A stretch of DNA of 64,000 nucleotides from contig CAWAEC010000011.1 of the NCBI GenBank assembly GCA_963781155.1, forward strand, positions 186,001 through 250,000, written 5' to 3'. The stretch comes from PALSA-693 sp963781155 (GTDB lineage Bacteria > Actinomycetota > Acidimicrobiia > Acidimicrobiales > Palsa-688). Below, in pieces: positions 1 through 9,857 of this stretch. How positions within the stretch are numbered: the stretch's first letter is position 1; every line of letters starts with the position of its first letter. Made by a program: the position numbers and the translations under genes. Under the pieces are notes generated by a model. The model was not told the DNA's origin. It did no database searches and worked only from the letters and a program-made list of their open reading frames with translations.

Positions 1-1
1 G

Positions 2-894
2 AGCGGGGCGTCGACCTCGCAGATCGGGTCCATCCTGGCGAAGGCGGGCGTGGTCCACGACGGCTCGCTCTTCGCCCTCTACGTCCGCCTGAAAGGAGAC
101 GGCCCGCTCCTGGCCGGCGCCTACAGCCTGCCGCGAATTCCACGTACAACTCGGCCATCAAGGCCCTCGAAGCGGGCCCGAAGGTCATCACCGACCGCCT
201 CGTCATACCGGAGGGCTACACCGTCCGCCAGATCGCCGCCGAGGTGGGCGCCCTCCCGCAACTGCACCTCTCGGCGGCCCGCTTCCTGGCCGCGGCCGAC
301 AGCGGAGAGGTGCGCAGCCCCTACGAGCCGGCGGGGGTCAACAACCTGGAGGGACTGCTGTTCCCGGCCACCTACCAGATCCAGAGCGGTGACAGTGAGG
401 TCGACGTGCTGGAAATGATGGTCGGCGCCTTCACCGACCGTGCCACCAGCCTGGGCCTCACCGCTGCCGCCGCCAGCCTCCACATGACCCCCTACCAGGT
501 AGTCACCGTCGCCTCGATCACCCAGCGCGAAGCCAAGCTGACCGCCGATTTCGGGCCGGTCGCCAGCGCCCTGTACAACCGCCTGCGGGCCGGCATGCCG
601 CTCGGCGCCGACTCCACCCAGACCTACTACCTGCGCTTGACCTCGCCGGCGCTCGTCCCCACGGTTGCCCAGCTCGACCAGCCCAGCCCCTACAACACCC
701 GCCTGAACCCGGGACTGCCGCCGACACCGATCTCGAACGCCGGGCTGGCGGCGCTCCAGGCGGCCGCGGCGCCGCCATCGACCACGTACCTGTACTTCGT
801 GGAAGTCAGTCCCGACGGCAAGCTTGGATACGCCTCCACCGAGGTGGGATTCGCCCAGCTGCAAGCCGAGTGCCGGGCCGCCAACCTGTGCTGA
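2..894 (+). CDS. mltG: Endolytic transglycosylase MltG, 5'-truncated, with a frame break
   Basis: Inner-membrane lytic transglycosylase that cuts nascent peptidoglycan glycan strands. The N-terminus lies before the window. Reading starts in frame 2 (SQIGSILAKAGVV, then AGAYSLP) and continues in frame 1 from about 136 (STYNSAIKALEAGP, VIPEGYTVRQIAAEVG), so a base seems to be missing near CCGCGAATTCC (131-141). The downstream part holds the YceG/MltG core: PATYQIQSG, the motif ASITQREAK in the region that carries the family's catalytic glutamate, and NRLRAGMPLGADSTQTYY. It ends where aroE begins. Identity is secure; whether the break is biological or a consensus error is not resolved, though an error is likelier given similar breaks in other essential genes here. 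Confidence 0.85.
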   Translation, partial: RGVDLADRVHPGEGGRGPRRLALRPLRPPERRRPAPGRRLQPAANSTYNSAIKALEAGPKVITDRLVIPEGYTVRQIAAEVGALPQLHLSAARFLAAADSGEVRSPYEPAGVNNLEGLLFPATYQIQSGDSEVDVLEMMVGAFTDRATSLGLTAAAASLHMTPYQVVTVASITQREAKLTADFGPVASALYNRLRAGMPLGADSTQTYYLRLTSPALVPTVAQLDQPSPYNTRLNPGLPPTPISNAGLAALQAAAAPPSTTYLYFVEVSPDGKLGYASTEVGFAQLQAECRAANLC

Positions 895-1760
895 GGGCGC
901 CGACGGCTGCGACGAAAGTCGCGGCCGTGATCGGCGACCCGGTTCACCATTCGCTGTCCCCGGCCCTCCACAACGCGGCCTTTGCGGCCCTCGGGCTCGA
1001 CTGGGTGTACGTGGCGTTCCCGGTCCGGGCCGGTCACGGCGGCGACGCCGTCAGCGCCATGCGGGTCCTGGACCTCGCCGGCCTGTCGGTGACGATGCCG
1101 CACAAGGCGGCGGTGGTGACCGGGCTGGACCGGTTGGGACCCACGGCGGTCCGGCTGGGCGTCGTCAACACCGTCAGCTGGGCGGTGACCCCGGACGGCC
1201 CGGAGCTGGTGGGAGAGAGCACCGACGGCGCCGGGTTCCTCGACGCGCTGCGGGGCGACGACGGGTTCGACCCGGTCGGCCGGGACTGCCTGATCCTCGG
1301 GGCCGGCGGCGCGGCCCGGTCGGTCTGTCTGGCCCTCGCCGAGGCCGGCGCCGCGTCGGTCCGGGTCGTCGCTCGCCGAGCCGACCGGGCCCGGGACTGC
1401 GCGGCCCTGGCCGGCGCGGCGGGGGCCGCAGTCACCCCGGACGGCCTGGCCGACGCGTTGGAGACTGCCCAGCTGGTCGTGAACGCCACGCCGGTCGGCA
1501 TGACCGCCGGCGACGGGTTGCCCTTCGACCTGGACCCGAACCTCCTCGCCGCCGGGCACTTTGTTGCTGACCTGATCTACGCCCCCGCCACGACACCGCT
1601 GCTTGCCGCCGGGCGGGCTCGCGGCGCACGCACCGCGAACGGGATCGGTGCCCTTATCCATCAGGCTGCCCGGCAGGTGGCGATCTGGACCGGCCGGCCG
1701 GCGCCGGTTGAGGCCATGTCGGCTGCGGCCCTGTCCGCCCTCGCGCACGGTGCCCGATGA
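888..1760 (+). CDS. aroE: Shikimate 5-dehydrogenase
   Basis: NADPH-dependent reduction of 3-dehydroshikimate to shikimate in the chorismate pathway. About 290 residues, the normal length. Seen: GDPVHHSLSPALHNAAF (shikimate-binding SxSP motif, about residues 14-30), VTMPHK, NTV, TDGAGF, the nucleotide-binding LGAGGAARSV, NATPVGM and the C-terminal NGIGALIHQA. I chose GTG 888, which overlaps the mltG stop (GTGCTGA); a GTG at 870 is also in frame but would lie deeper inside mltG. The other shikimate genes aroC, aroK, aroB and aroQ follow 5 kb downstream, so most of the pathway is clustered here. Confidence 0.93.
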   Translation: MLRAPTAATKVAAVIGDPVHHSLSPALHNAAFAALGLDWVYVAFPVRAGHGGDAVSAMRVLDLAGLSVTMPHKAAVVTGLDRLGPTAVRLGVVNTVSWAVTPDGPELVGESTDGAGFLDALRGDDGFDPVGRDCLILGAGGAARSVCLALAEAGAASVRVVARRADRARDCAALAGAAGAAVTPDGLADALETAQLVVNATPVGMTAGDGLPFDLDPNLLAAGHFVADLIYAPATTPLLAAGRARGARTANGIGALIHQAARQVAIWTGRPAPVEAMSAAALSALAHGAR

Positions 1761-1802
1761 GTCCCGGATCGGATCGGCCGGGCATGGCAGGATGACGGTC
1801 TG

Positions 1803-2945
1803 GTGAGCACCCTGGCCGTAACCCGCGAGCTCCGGCCCGGCGAGCGACGGGTCGCGATCGTCCCGGCGGAGGTGCCCAAGCTCACCGCTGCCGGCGTCCA
1901 GGTGGTCGTGGAGGCCGGAGCGGGGGAGCAGTCCGGCTTCGGCGACGACGAGTACAGCGCGCTCGAGGGGGTGCGGGTGGTGGCCCGGCGCTCGGACGCC
2001 CTCGACGCCGCGGACATGGTCGTGGCCGTCTCGCCCCCGACCCCCGAAGAAGCCCTTACCCTCCCCGTCGACTCACTGCTGCTGTCGTTCCTGCCGCCGA
2101 GCGCGAATCTCGACACCATTGCCGTCCTGCGGGACCGCCAGATCAGCGTGTTCTCCTTCGATCTGGTACCCCGTACCAGCCGGGCCCAGGCCATGGACGC
2201 TCTGAGCTCGCAAGCCAGCCTGGCCGGCTACCAGGCGGCCGTGACGGCAACCGAACGGGTCACGCGGGTCGTGCCGATGATGATGACCGCAGCCGGCACG
2301 GTGGCGCCGGCCCGGGTGCTCGTCATGGGGGCGGGCGTGGCCGGGCTCCAGGCCATCGCCACCGTCCGGCGCCTGGGTGCGTCCGTGAACGCCTACGACG
2401 TGCGCCCGGAGGCCGCCGAAGAGGTTCGCAGCCTGGGCGCCCGCTTCGTGGAGCTCCCCCTCGAGGCCCGGCAGGGCGAGGGCGGCTACGCCGCCGAACA
2501 GGGCGCCGAGTTCCTGGCCCGGCAGCGCCAACTGATCTCCGACAGCGTGGCCCGCTCGGATGTGGTGATCACGACCGCGGCCGTGCCCGGGCGCCCCGCC
2601 CCCCGCCTGGTGACCGCGGCCATGGTCGAGCGGATGCGAGCCGGATCGGTGATCGTGGACCTGGCGGCGGCGTCGGGCGGCAACTGCGAGCTGACCGTGG
2701 ATGGCGAAGAGCTGGAGCACAACGGCGTGCTCGTGATCGGCGCCGGCGACCTGGCCTCCCGGGTGCCCTCGACCGCGAGCGCCCTCTACGCGCGGAACGC
2801 CACCAACCTCCTGGCCTTGCTCCTCCGCGAAGGACAGGTCCACCTGGATTTCGACGACGACATCGTGGACGCGACGTGCGTCACGGCGGCCGGCGTCGTC
2901 CGCCACGCCCAGACCCGAGAACTTCTGGCCGGAGCCGGACGGTGA
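1803..2945 (+). CDS. pntA: NAD(P) transhydrogenase alpha subunit, NAD(H)-binding domain I
   Basis: Soluble domain I of the proton-pumping transhydrogenase, which makes NADPH from NADH using the proton gradient. 380 residues, typical of the three-polypeptide form in which the membrane part of alpha is a separate protein. Seen: N-terminal RELRPGERRVAIVP, VVVEAGAG, the Rossmann motif VMGAGVAGLQAIATVRRLGA (about residues 175-195), VNAYDVRPEAAEEVRSLGA and the mobile-loop region AAVPGRPAPRLVT. GTG 1803 is the first plausible start, 42 bp after aroE. It forms an operon with pntAB and pntB through 4-bp overlaps. Confidence 0.93.
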   Translation: MSTLAVTRELRPGERRVAIVPAEVPKLTAAGVQVVVEAGAGEQSGFGDDEYSALEGVRVVARRSDALDAADMVVAVSPPTPEEALTLPVDSLLLSFLPPSANLDTIAVLRDRQISVFSFDLVPRTSRAQAMDALSSQASLAGYQAAVTATERVTRVVPMMMTAAGTVAPARVLVMGAGVAGLQAIATVRRLGASVNAYDVRPEAAEEVRSLGARFVELPLEARQGEGGYAAEQGAEFLARQRQLISDSVARSDVVITTAAVPGRPAPRLVTAAMVERMRAGSVIVDLAAASGGNCELTVDGEELEHNGVLVIGAGDLASRVPSTASALYARNATNLLALLLREGQVHLDFDDDIVDATCVTAAGVVRHAQTRELLAGAGR

Positions 2946-3292
2946 CTGGAGGGCCGCTGGACATCCTCGTCATCTTTGTCCTGGCAGCGTTCGTCGGGTT
3001 CGAAGTGATCTCGAAGGTTCCCAGCATCCTGCATACCCCGCTCATGTCGGGCAGCAACGCCATCCACGGCATCATCCTGGTGGGCACGATGGTCGTCGCC
3101 AACGAGGCCCACGGGGCGCTCCAGATCACGCTGGCCCTGGTGGCGGTGATCCTGGCGACCGTCAACATCGTGGGCGGGGTGGTCGTGACCGACCGCATGC
3201 TGGAGATGTTCAAAGGGCGCGACCGCACCCCGCCGCCCGAGTTGTCCGACCGGGCCAGCACCACGAGAGAAGACGAGGGCCCCGGCGGTTGA
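2942..3292 (+). CDS. pntAB: NAD(P) transhydrogenase alpha subunit, membrane part
   Basis: Small membrane subunit (about 116 residues) of the split transhydrogenase. Seen: an N-terminal hydrophobic segment LDILVIFVLAAFVGFEVI, the family signature TPLMSGSNAIHGIILVG, and further hydrophobic helices around ALQITLALVAVILATV and IVGGVVVTDRML, followed by a charged tail DRTPPPELSDRASTTRED. The GTG start overlaps the pntA stop as GTGA. It would form the proton channel together with the membrane half of PntB. Confidence 0.92.
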   Translation: MTGGPLDILVIFVLAAFVGFEVISKVPSILHTPLMSGSNAIHGIILVGTMVVANEAHGALQITLALVAVILATVNIVGGVVVTDRMLEMFKGRDRTPPPELSDRASTTREDEGPGG

Positions 3293-4683
3293 CGGCCTCC
3301 ACCATCCCGAACAACGCCCTGGTCGGCGGGTACCTGGTCGCATCGGTCTGCTTCATCGTGGCGCTCAAGGCGCTGAGTTCCCCCCGGCGAGCCCGCATGG
3401 GCAACCTGATCGGGGTGGGCGGCATGGTGGTCGCGGTCGGGCTTACCCTGGCTGACGAACACGCCGGCCCGTACGGGATTATCCCCATCGGCATGGTCGT
3501 GGGCGCGCTCATCGGCGCCCCCGTGTCGCGGCTGGTGCGCATGACCGCCATGCCGCAGCTGGTCGCCATCTTCAACGGGGTCGGCGGCGGCGCGGCCGCG
3601 CTCGTTTCGATCGTCACCTTCGTGCACGCCCAGCCGACCCACCCCGGCGGTTTGCACGTCCTGGAACTGGTTTTCGGCCTGATTATCGGCGCCGCGTCCT
3701 TCGCCGGCAGCCTGGTGGCCTTCGCCAAGCTGCAGGAGATCCTCAGCGGGCGGCCCATCACCTTCCCCGGCCAGCAGATGGTCTACGCGGTAGCCGCGGT
3801 GGCTATCGCCGGGCTGGCCGGGTGGACCATCGCGGACCCGCACCTGGCCGGCTTCCTGCTCCTCGGCGTGCTGGCGCTTGGCCTGGGGGCCGGGATCTGC
3901 CTTCCGGTCGGCGGGGCCGACACCCCCGTGCTGATATCGCTACTCAACTCCCTGACCGGCCTGGCCGTCGCCGCGGACGGTTTCGCACTCGACAACCTGA
4001 TCCTGGTTGTCGCCGGCACGCTGGTCGGGACTTCCGGCGCATTGCTGACGAAGATGATGAGCGACGCCATGGGCCGTTCTCTGCCGAACATCATCTTCGG
4101 CGGGTTGCCGAGCGCCGGCTCCACCGAGATCGTGGCCGGAGCGGCCGGCCCGTCGGTGCGCTCCGCCGATGCCACCGATGTCGGCACCCTGCTGGCGTTC
4201 TCCCGGCGCGTCCTGATCGTCCCCGGCTACGGCCTGGCCGTCGCCCAGGCCCAGCACACCGTGGTGGAGCTGGCCAAGGCTCTGGAGGCGAAGGGAGTGG
4301 AAGTTGCCTACGCCATCCATCCGGTCGCGGGGCGGATGCCCGGGCACATGAACGTCCTCCTGGCCGAAGCCGACGTCCCCTATGAGAGCCTCGACGACCT
4401 GGACGCGGCGAACGCCAAATTCTCGTCCACCGACGTGGCGCTCGTCGTTGGGGCGAATGACGTCGTCAACCCTGCCGCCCGCGACGATCCGGCGAGCCCG
4501 CTCTATGGAATGCCGATCTTGAACGCCGACCAGGCGGCGCACGTGGTCTTCATGAAACGCAGTATGCGGCCGGGTTTTTCCGGCGTGGACAATGCGTTGC
4601 TCTACGACGCACGCACCGTCCTTCTGTTTGGCGATGCCAAGGATTCGCTGCAGCAACTGGTCGCGGTGGTGCGGGCAGCCTGA
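3289..4683 (+). CDS. pntB: NAD(P) transhydrogenase beta subunit
   Basis: 464 residues. The N-terminal half is a bundle of hydrophobic helices (domain II, proton channel), for example GAGICLPVGGADTPVLISLL. The C-terminal half is the NADP(H)-binding domain III: VPGYGLAVAQAQ, YAIHPVAGRMPGHMNVLLAE, VALVVGANDVVNPAA, and MKRSMRPGFSGVDNALLY. A TTG start (3289) overlaps the pntAB stop (TTGA); this is the only start compatible with the full N-terminus. With pntA and pntAB it completes the enzyme. Confidence 0.93.
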   Translation: MTASTIPNNALVGGYLVASVCFIVALKALSSPRRARMGNLIGVGGMVVAVGLTLADEHAGPYGIIPIGMVVGALIGAPVSRLVRMTAMPQLVAIFNGVGGGAAALVSIVTFVHAQPTHPGGLHVLELVFGLIIGAASFAGSLVAFAKLQEILSGRPITFPGQQMVYAVAAVAIAGLAGWTIADPHLAGFLLLGVLALGLGAGICLPVGGADTPVLISLLNSLTGLAVAADGFALDNLILVVAGTLVGTSGALLTKMMSDAMGRSLPNIIFGGLPSAGSTEIVAGAAGPSVRSADATDVGTLLAFSRRVLIVPGYGLAVAQAQHTVVELAKALEAKGVEVAYAIHPVAGRMPGHMNVLLAEADVPYESLDDLDAANAKFSSTDVALVVGANDVVNPAARDDPASPLYGMPILNADQAAHVVFMKRSMRPGFSGVDNALLYDARTVLLFGDAKDSLQQLVAVVRAA

Positions 4684-4725
4684 GCGCGTCACGGGCGGCA
4701 TGCCCGTGTGCCATGCTCTACTTCG

Positions 4726-6291
4726 ATGTGGTCGGGCCGAAGGGGCACGCCGCGGCGCGTGCCTGCAGCCATCGCAAGCGTCGTCGTGGTCACCATCGGT
4801 TCTATGGGCGGCGCGACCATCGCGGCGGGTTCCACCGTCGCGCCTGCACCGACCCCGACGACGACGACCACCTCCACCACGTCGACGACTTCGACGACGC
4901 TTCCCGCCCCGGCCACGGTGTCACTCTCCTTTACGGACGGGCAGCCCGCCCAGACCCTGCTCGGTAAGGCGCTCAACCTCATCGCGGTGGGAGTCGACAG
5001 CAGTGCGGTGCGGGCCGCCGTCGCCGCCACCCAGCAGCAGCTCGACCAGGATGCCGTCGCCGCCCGCCAGCTCCGGCAGGCCGCCGCACAGGCCACCCAG
5101 CGGGCGACCACCCTGCAGGCCCAGGCCCAGCAGGCCAACACCTCGTACCACAGCCTCGACAGCGCCGTAAAACAGGCGGTCCTGTTTCTGTACATGCACG
5201 GTCCGAGCGCCATCACCGTGAACCCGTCTGCAGGAAGCGCGCTGGCGTACGCCCTGGATTACGCGGACACGGCCATCACGCCGAACGGGATACTCGCCGC
5301 CCGCAGCTTCGACGTACGGAAGGAACAGCAGGCGCTCGACGCAGCGAACAAGGCGGCCGCATCGGCCAAGCGGGCCATTGCCGGCGCGGACGCAGCCGTC
5401 TCAGCCGAGACGCAGGAGGAGCAACGGCTGGTCGCGGAGCTCACGGCCATCTCGGCCGAGTCGGCGGCGACGGCGAACCAGGTCGCGGCCGATCACGCCT
5501 CCCTCGCGACGCAGGCCGGTGCCGAGCTGCTGTCCACCACTTCGCTTCAGTTCAACCCCACCGGCGCCCTCCCTTCGCCGCTGGCCACGACCGGCGTCGC
5601 GCTGCAGTGGGCATTTGCCGAGTTGGGCAAACCCTACGTGTGGGGTGCGACCGGTCCCAACTCGTTTGATTGTTCTGGCTTGACCCAGTTCGTCTGGCGG
5701 CAGGCCGGGGTTAGCATTCCCCGGGTCGCCGCCGACCAGTACCAGTGGACAATCCCGGTCCCGCTGTCCCAGCTGCTTCCCGGTGACCTGGTCTTCTACG
5801 GCAAGACCGACATCCATCACGTAGGGATCTACATCGGCGACGGGCTGATGATCAACGCCCCCTACACCGGCACCGTGGTCCAGGTCAGCTCCATCTGGTG
5901 GTCGGATCTGGCCGGATTCGGGCGGGTCCACGCCGCGGGCACTCCGGTCCCGCTGCACCTCCCGCCCAGCCCGGCCCAGCCGGCGCCGCCAGTCGTCGTG
6001 GCGACTGCTGGCCCGGTCCCCTCGCAGACCACCCCGCCGCCCGGGTGGACGCCGACTCCGGGCTCGTCCACCCCGTTCACCGTGTACCCGGGCCCGACGA
6101 CCCCGGCGCCCACGACCACCACAACCACCGTCCCACCGAGGACGCCGACCACGACCACAGTGGCGCCCACGACCACGACAACAACGCCACCGTCGACGAC
6201 GTCCACCTCCACCAGCACGACCTCCACGTCGACGTCGACGACCACCTCGACCACGTCCACGTCCCTGCCCGGCGGGTCCCAGTCGCCCTAG
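4726..6291 (+). CDS. Secreted NlpC/P60 peptidoglycan endopeptidase with coiled coil and Thr/Pro-rich tail
   Basis: Likely a RipA-like D,L-endopeptidase that cleaves peptidoglycan stem peptides outside the cell. ATG 4726 gives a signal peptide: basic WSGRRGTPRRVP, then a hydrophobic stretch VVVVTIGSMGG; GTG 4708 is an alternative. Next come a Thr-rich linker and a long Ala/Gln-rich helical region (roughly residues 60-270) with coiled-coil character. The NlpC/P60 domain follows: YVWGATGPNSFDCSGLTQFVW with the catalytic Cys near residue 316, LLPGDLVFYGKTDIHHVGIY with the His, and MINAPYTG. The tail is about 100 residues of Pro/Thr/Ser low complexity with Thr runs, like cell-wall-spanning segments. 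Specific substrate is not known. Confidence 0.88.
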   Translation: MWSGRRGTPRRVPAAIASVVVVTIGSMGGATIAAGSTVAPAPTPTTTTTSTTSTTSTTLPAPATVSLSFTDGQPAQTLLGKALNLIAVGVDSSAVRAAVAATQQQLDQDAVAARQLRQAAAQATQRATTLQAQAQQANTSYHSLDSAVKQAVLFLYMHGPSAITVNPSAGSALAYALDYADTAITPNGILAARSFDVRKEQQALDAANKAAASAKRAIAGADAAVSAETQEEQRLVAELTAISAESAATANQVAADHASLATQAGAELLSTTSLQFNPTGALPSPLATTGVALQWAFAELGKPYVWGATGPNSFDCSGLTQFVWRQAGVSIPRVAADQYQWTIPVPLSQLLPGDLVFYGKTDIHHVGIYIGDGLMINAPYTGTVVQVSSIWWSDLAGFGRVHAAGTPVPLHLPPSPAQPAPPVVVATAGPVPSQTTPPPGWTPTPGSSTPFTVYPGPTTPAPTTTTTTVPPRTPTTTTVAPTTTTTTPPSTTSTSTSTTSTSTSTTTSTTSTSLPGGSQSP

Positions 6292-6302
6292 CCTCGCTGG
6301 CA

Positions 6303-7085
6303 GTGTTCACGCTGGTAGTGGTGGCGAGCGCCATCGGCGGGCTCGTCATCGGGTCGTTTCTCAACGTCGTGATCTACCGAGTCCCGCTCGGCAAATCCAT
6401 CGTGTCGCCGCCTTCCGCCTGTCCGTCGTGCGGGACGCCGGTCGCCGCGAGGGACAACATCCCCGTCCTGTCGTGGGTGGCGCTGGGCGGCCGGTGCCGC
6501 GGCTGCCAGGCCCGCATCGGGATTCGGTACCCCGTGGTCGAAGCCCTGACGGCCGTGCTGTTCGCCCTCACCGCGGTCCGGCTCGGGGTCAGCTGGTCCC
6601 TACCGGCCGAACTGGCATTCGTCGGCGGGATCATCGCCCTGGCCTCGGTCGACCTGGAGCGTTACCTGCTGCCCCGGGCGATTCTCTACCCGACCCTGAT
6701 CCTGGTCAGCGTCGGCCTGCTGATCGCCGCGGCCGTGACCGGACGCTGGACCCGGCTGGGCATTGCCGTCCTGTGCGGGGTGGGCGCCTTCCTGGCCTTC
6801 TTCGCCATCCACTACGCCCGTCCCGCCTGGCTCGGTTTCGGCGACGTCCGCCTGGCCGGTCTGCTCGGACTGGCGCTCGGCTGGATGGGCCCGTGGTACC
6901 TGCTGATCGGTTTGATGGCAGCCAATCTCGCCGGGGCTCTCTTCGGCGTCGGGCTCATCCTGGCCGGCAAAGCCACCCGCCACACGGCCCTGCCCTACGG
7001 GGTGTTCCTGGGCGCCGGTTGCGTGTTCGCCCTGCTGGTGGGCGGCTCCATCATCAGCTGGTACTCCCATCACCTCGTCCGGTGA
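6303..7085 (+). CDS. pilD: Prepilin peptidase / leader peptidase (A24 family)
   Basis: Integral membrane aspartic protease that trims and often N-methylates type IV prepilin-like leaders. About 260 residues. Seen: N-terminal GGLVIGSFLNVVIYRVP, two zinc-type CxxC pairs (CPSCGTPVAARDNIPVLSW and CRGCQARIGIRYP), and both catalytic aspartates, one in VDLERYLLP and one in the GxGD-type motif GFGDVRLAGLLG; many hydrophobic helices. The start is uncertain: GTG 6303 keeps the family N-terminus, and GTG 6318/6321 also fit. The reading frame extends further upstream inside the NlpC gene but without homology. No pilin or pilus genes are in the window. Confidence 0.9.
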   Translation: MFTLVVVASAIGGLVIGSFLNVVIYRVPLGKSIVSPPSACPSCGTPVAARDNIPVLSWVALGGRCRGCQARIGIRYPVVEALTAVLFALTAVRLGVSWSLPAELAFVGGIIALASVDLERYLLPRAILYPTLILVSVGLLIAAAVTGRWTRLGIAVLCGVGAFLAFFAIHYARPAWLGFGDVRLAGLLGLALGWMGPWYLLIGLMAANLAGALFGVGLILAGKATRHTALPYGVFLGAGCVFALLVGGSIISWYSHHLVR

Positions 7086-7101
7086 CGAGCCGGTCGGCCG
7101 T

Positions 7102-7114
7102 TAGGATTCGGGCG
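7102..7114 (+). promoter_or_regulatory. Probable -10 box for leaderless aroC
   Basis: TAGGAT (7102-7107) lies exactly six bases before the GTG of aroC, so transcription would start at or next to the first base of the start codon. No Shine-Dalgarno is visible. Leaderless genes with TANNNT boxes are well known in actinobacteria; assignment here is inference. Confidence 0.55.
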
Positions 7115-8274
7115 TGCTGCGCTTCCTGACTGCGGGCGAATCCCACGGGCAAGGCCTGGTGGTGATCCTGGAGGGCCTGCCCGCGGGGCTGGAAGTCACC
7201 GTCGAACAGATCCAGGCCGAGCTGGCCCGGCGACGGCTCGGTTTCGGGCGGGGGCCACGTATGCGCTTCGAGCAGGACCGGCTCACCCTGATCGGCGGTG
7301 TCCGCCACGGCCGCACCCTCGGCTCACCGATCGCCATCGAGATCGCCAATACCGAGTGGCCCAAATGGGAGCAGGAGATGTCGCCGGCTCCGGGGGTCAC
7401 GGAGAAGCCCCTGACCCAGCCCCGCCCCGGCCACGCCGACCTTCCCGGGATGCAGAAATACGGCTTCGGGGACGCCCGGGACGTGCTGGAACGGGCCTCG
7501 GCGCGTGAGACCGCGGCCCGGGTGGCCGCGGGCGCGGTCTGCAAATCGTTTCTGGCCCAGCTCGGTATCAGCATCGTGAGCCATGTGGTGCAGATGGGCG
7601 CAGTTGTGACCAAGTCCACGGCCCGACCGGTCCCGGCCGACCTTTCCCGCATCGACGAGTCGCAGGTGCGCTGCTTCGATCCCGAGGCGGAGGCGGCCAT
7701 GGTGGCCGAGGTCAAAGCGGCGGCCAAGGTAGGCGACTCCCTCGGCGGGGTGGCCGAGGTCATCGGCTACGGCGTTCCGGTCGGGCTGGGAAGCCATGTC
7801 CACTGGGACCGCCGCCTCGAAGGCTTGCTGGCTCAGGCCCTGATGAGCATCCAGGCGGTCAAAGGCGTCGAAATCGGCGATGCCACCGACGTGGCCGGAC
7901 GGCGCGGTTCCGAGGCCCACGACCCCATCGTGTGGGACGGCCCGTCCGGCACCTATCAGCGGGCCAGCAACTGGAGCGGTGGAATCGAGGGCGGCATGTC
8001 CAACGGTCAACCCGTCGTGGCCCGGGTTGCCATGAAACCGCTTGCCACGCTCAACCGTCCGGTCCTCAAGACCGTGGACGTGGTCACCAAAGAGGAGACT
8101 GTGTCGTTCAAGGAGCGGACCGACGTGACGGCTGTGCCGGCCATGGCCGTGGTGGCCGAGACGATGACGGCTCTCGTCCTGGCCGGCGAGGCGTTGCGCA
8201 AATTCGGAGGCGATTCCATGCAAGAGGTCGGACGCAACCACCAGGCGTATGTAGAGACGCTCCGTTCGCCATGA
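7114..8274 (+). CDS. aroC: Chorismate synthase
   Basis: FMN-dependent conversion of EPSP to chorismate, last step of the shikimate pathway. 386 residues. Seen: LTAGESHGQGL at the N-terminus (family signature with the conserved ESHG), GRGPRMRFEQD, GVRHGRTLGSPI, RPGHADLPGMQKYG, DARDVLERASARETAARVA and the C-terminal DVTAVPAMAVVAE. GTG 7114 fits both the homology and the upstream TAGGAT box. First gene of the aroC-aroK-aroB-aroQ run. Confidence 0.96.
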   Translation: MLRFLTAGESHGQGLVVILEGLPAGLEVTVEQIQAELARRRLGFGRGPRMRFEQDRLTLIGGVRHGRTLGSPIAIEIANTEWPKWEQEMSPAPGVTEKPLTQPRPGHADLPGMQKYGFGDARDVLERASARETAARVAAGAVCKSFLAQLGISIVSHVVQMGAVVTKSTARPVPADLSRIDESQVRCFDPEAEAAMVAEVKAAAKVGDSLGGVAEVIGYGVPVGLGSHVHWDRRLEGLLAQALMSIQAVKGVEIGDATDVAGRRGSEAHDPIVWDGPSGTYQRASNWSGGIEGGMSNGQPVVARVAMKPLATLNRPVLKTVDVVTKEETVSFKERTDVTAVPAMAVVAETMTALVLAGEALRKFGGDSMQEVGRNHQAYVETLRSP

Positions 8275-8813
8275 CCGAGGCCAACCGCGTGTTGTTGATC
8301 GGCATGATGGGCGCCGGCAAATCCACCACGGGCCACCTGCTGGCCGCCCGCCTGGGGTGGCCCTACCTTGACAGCGACGACGAGATCGCTCGCCGGACCG
8401 GCCGCACCGTGCCGGAAATCTGGAAGGCCGAGGGGGAGGCCGCCTTCCGGGCCGAGGAGAGCCGGGTTCTGGCCGAAGCCACTACTTCCGACGGACCAGT
8501 GGTCATCGCGGTGGCGGGGGGCGCCGTCCTGGATCCCGCCAACCGGGCCCGGATCCGCAACGCCGGCCTCGTCGTCTGGTTGCGCGCCGACGTGGCGGTG
8601 CTGGCCGCTCGAGTCGGCGCCGGCGCCGGCCGTCCGCTCCTCGAGGGTGGACCCGTCGACGCCCTGCAGCGCCTGTCGGCGATCCGCTACCCGATCTACG
8701 CGGAGCTGGCCGACCTCACGTTCGACGTGGACCGGCTGTCGCCGTCAGAGGTGGCCGACCGGATCGTGCACACCGTACGCCACCACCACGAGCAGGATCG
8801 CAGCGATGCATGA
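8271..8813 (+). CDS. aroK: Shikimate kinase
   Basis: Phosphorylates shikimate at the 3-hydroxyl using ATP. 180 residues. Seen: the P-loop GMMGAGKST near residues 11-19, LDSDDEIARRTGRTVPEIW (shikimate/Mg site), FRAEESRVL, VAVAGGAVLD (GGG-like motif reading AGGAV), and RPLLEG in the lid. ATG 8271 overlaps the aroC stop as ATGA. Its last codons fall inside a 22-bp tandem repeat that runs into aroB. Confidence 0.94.
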   Translation: MTEANRVLLIGMMGAGKSTTGHLLAARLGWPYLDSDDEIARRTGRTVPEIWKAEGEAAFRAEESRVLAEATTSDGPVVIAVAGGAVLDPANRARIRNAGLVVWLRADVAVLAARVGAGAGRPLLEGGPVDALQRLSAIRYPIYAELADLTFDVDRLSPSEVADRIVHTVRHHHEQDRSDA

Positions 8814-8849
8814 CCAGGATCGCAGCCATGCATGACCAGGATCGCAGCC

Positions 8850-8857
<8 letters not shown>
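8794..8857 (+). repeat. Three-copy 22-bp tandem repeat across the aroK-aroB junction
   Basis: Units 8794-8815, 8816-8837 and 8838-8857 (partial) share AGGATCGCAGCCATGCATGA; the first differs by one base (G at 8805). Each unit carries an AGGA, an ATG eight bases later, and the string ATGCATGA. The period is not a multiple of three, so each copy shifts frame: copy 1 contains the aroK stop and copy 3 the likely aroB start. Confidence 0.9.
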
Positions 8858-9853
<996 letters not shown>

Positions 9854-9857
<4 letters not shown>
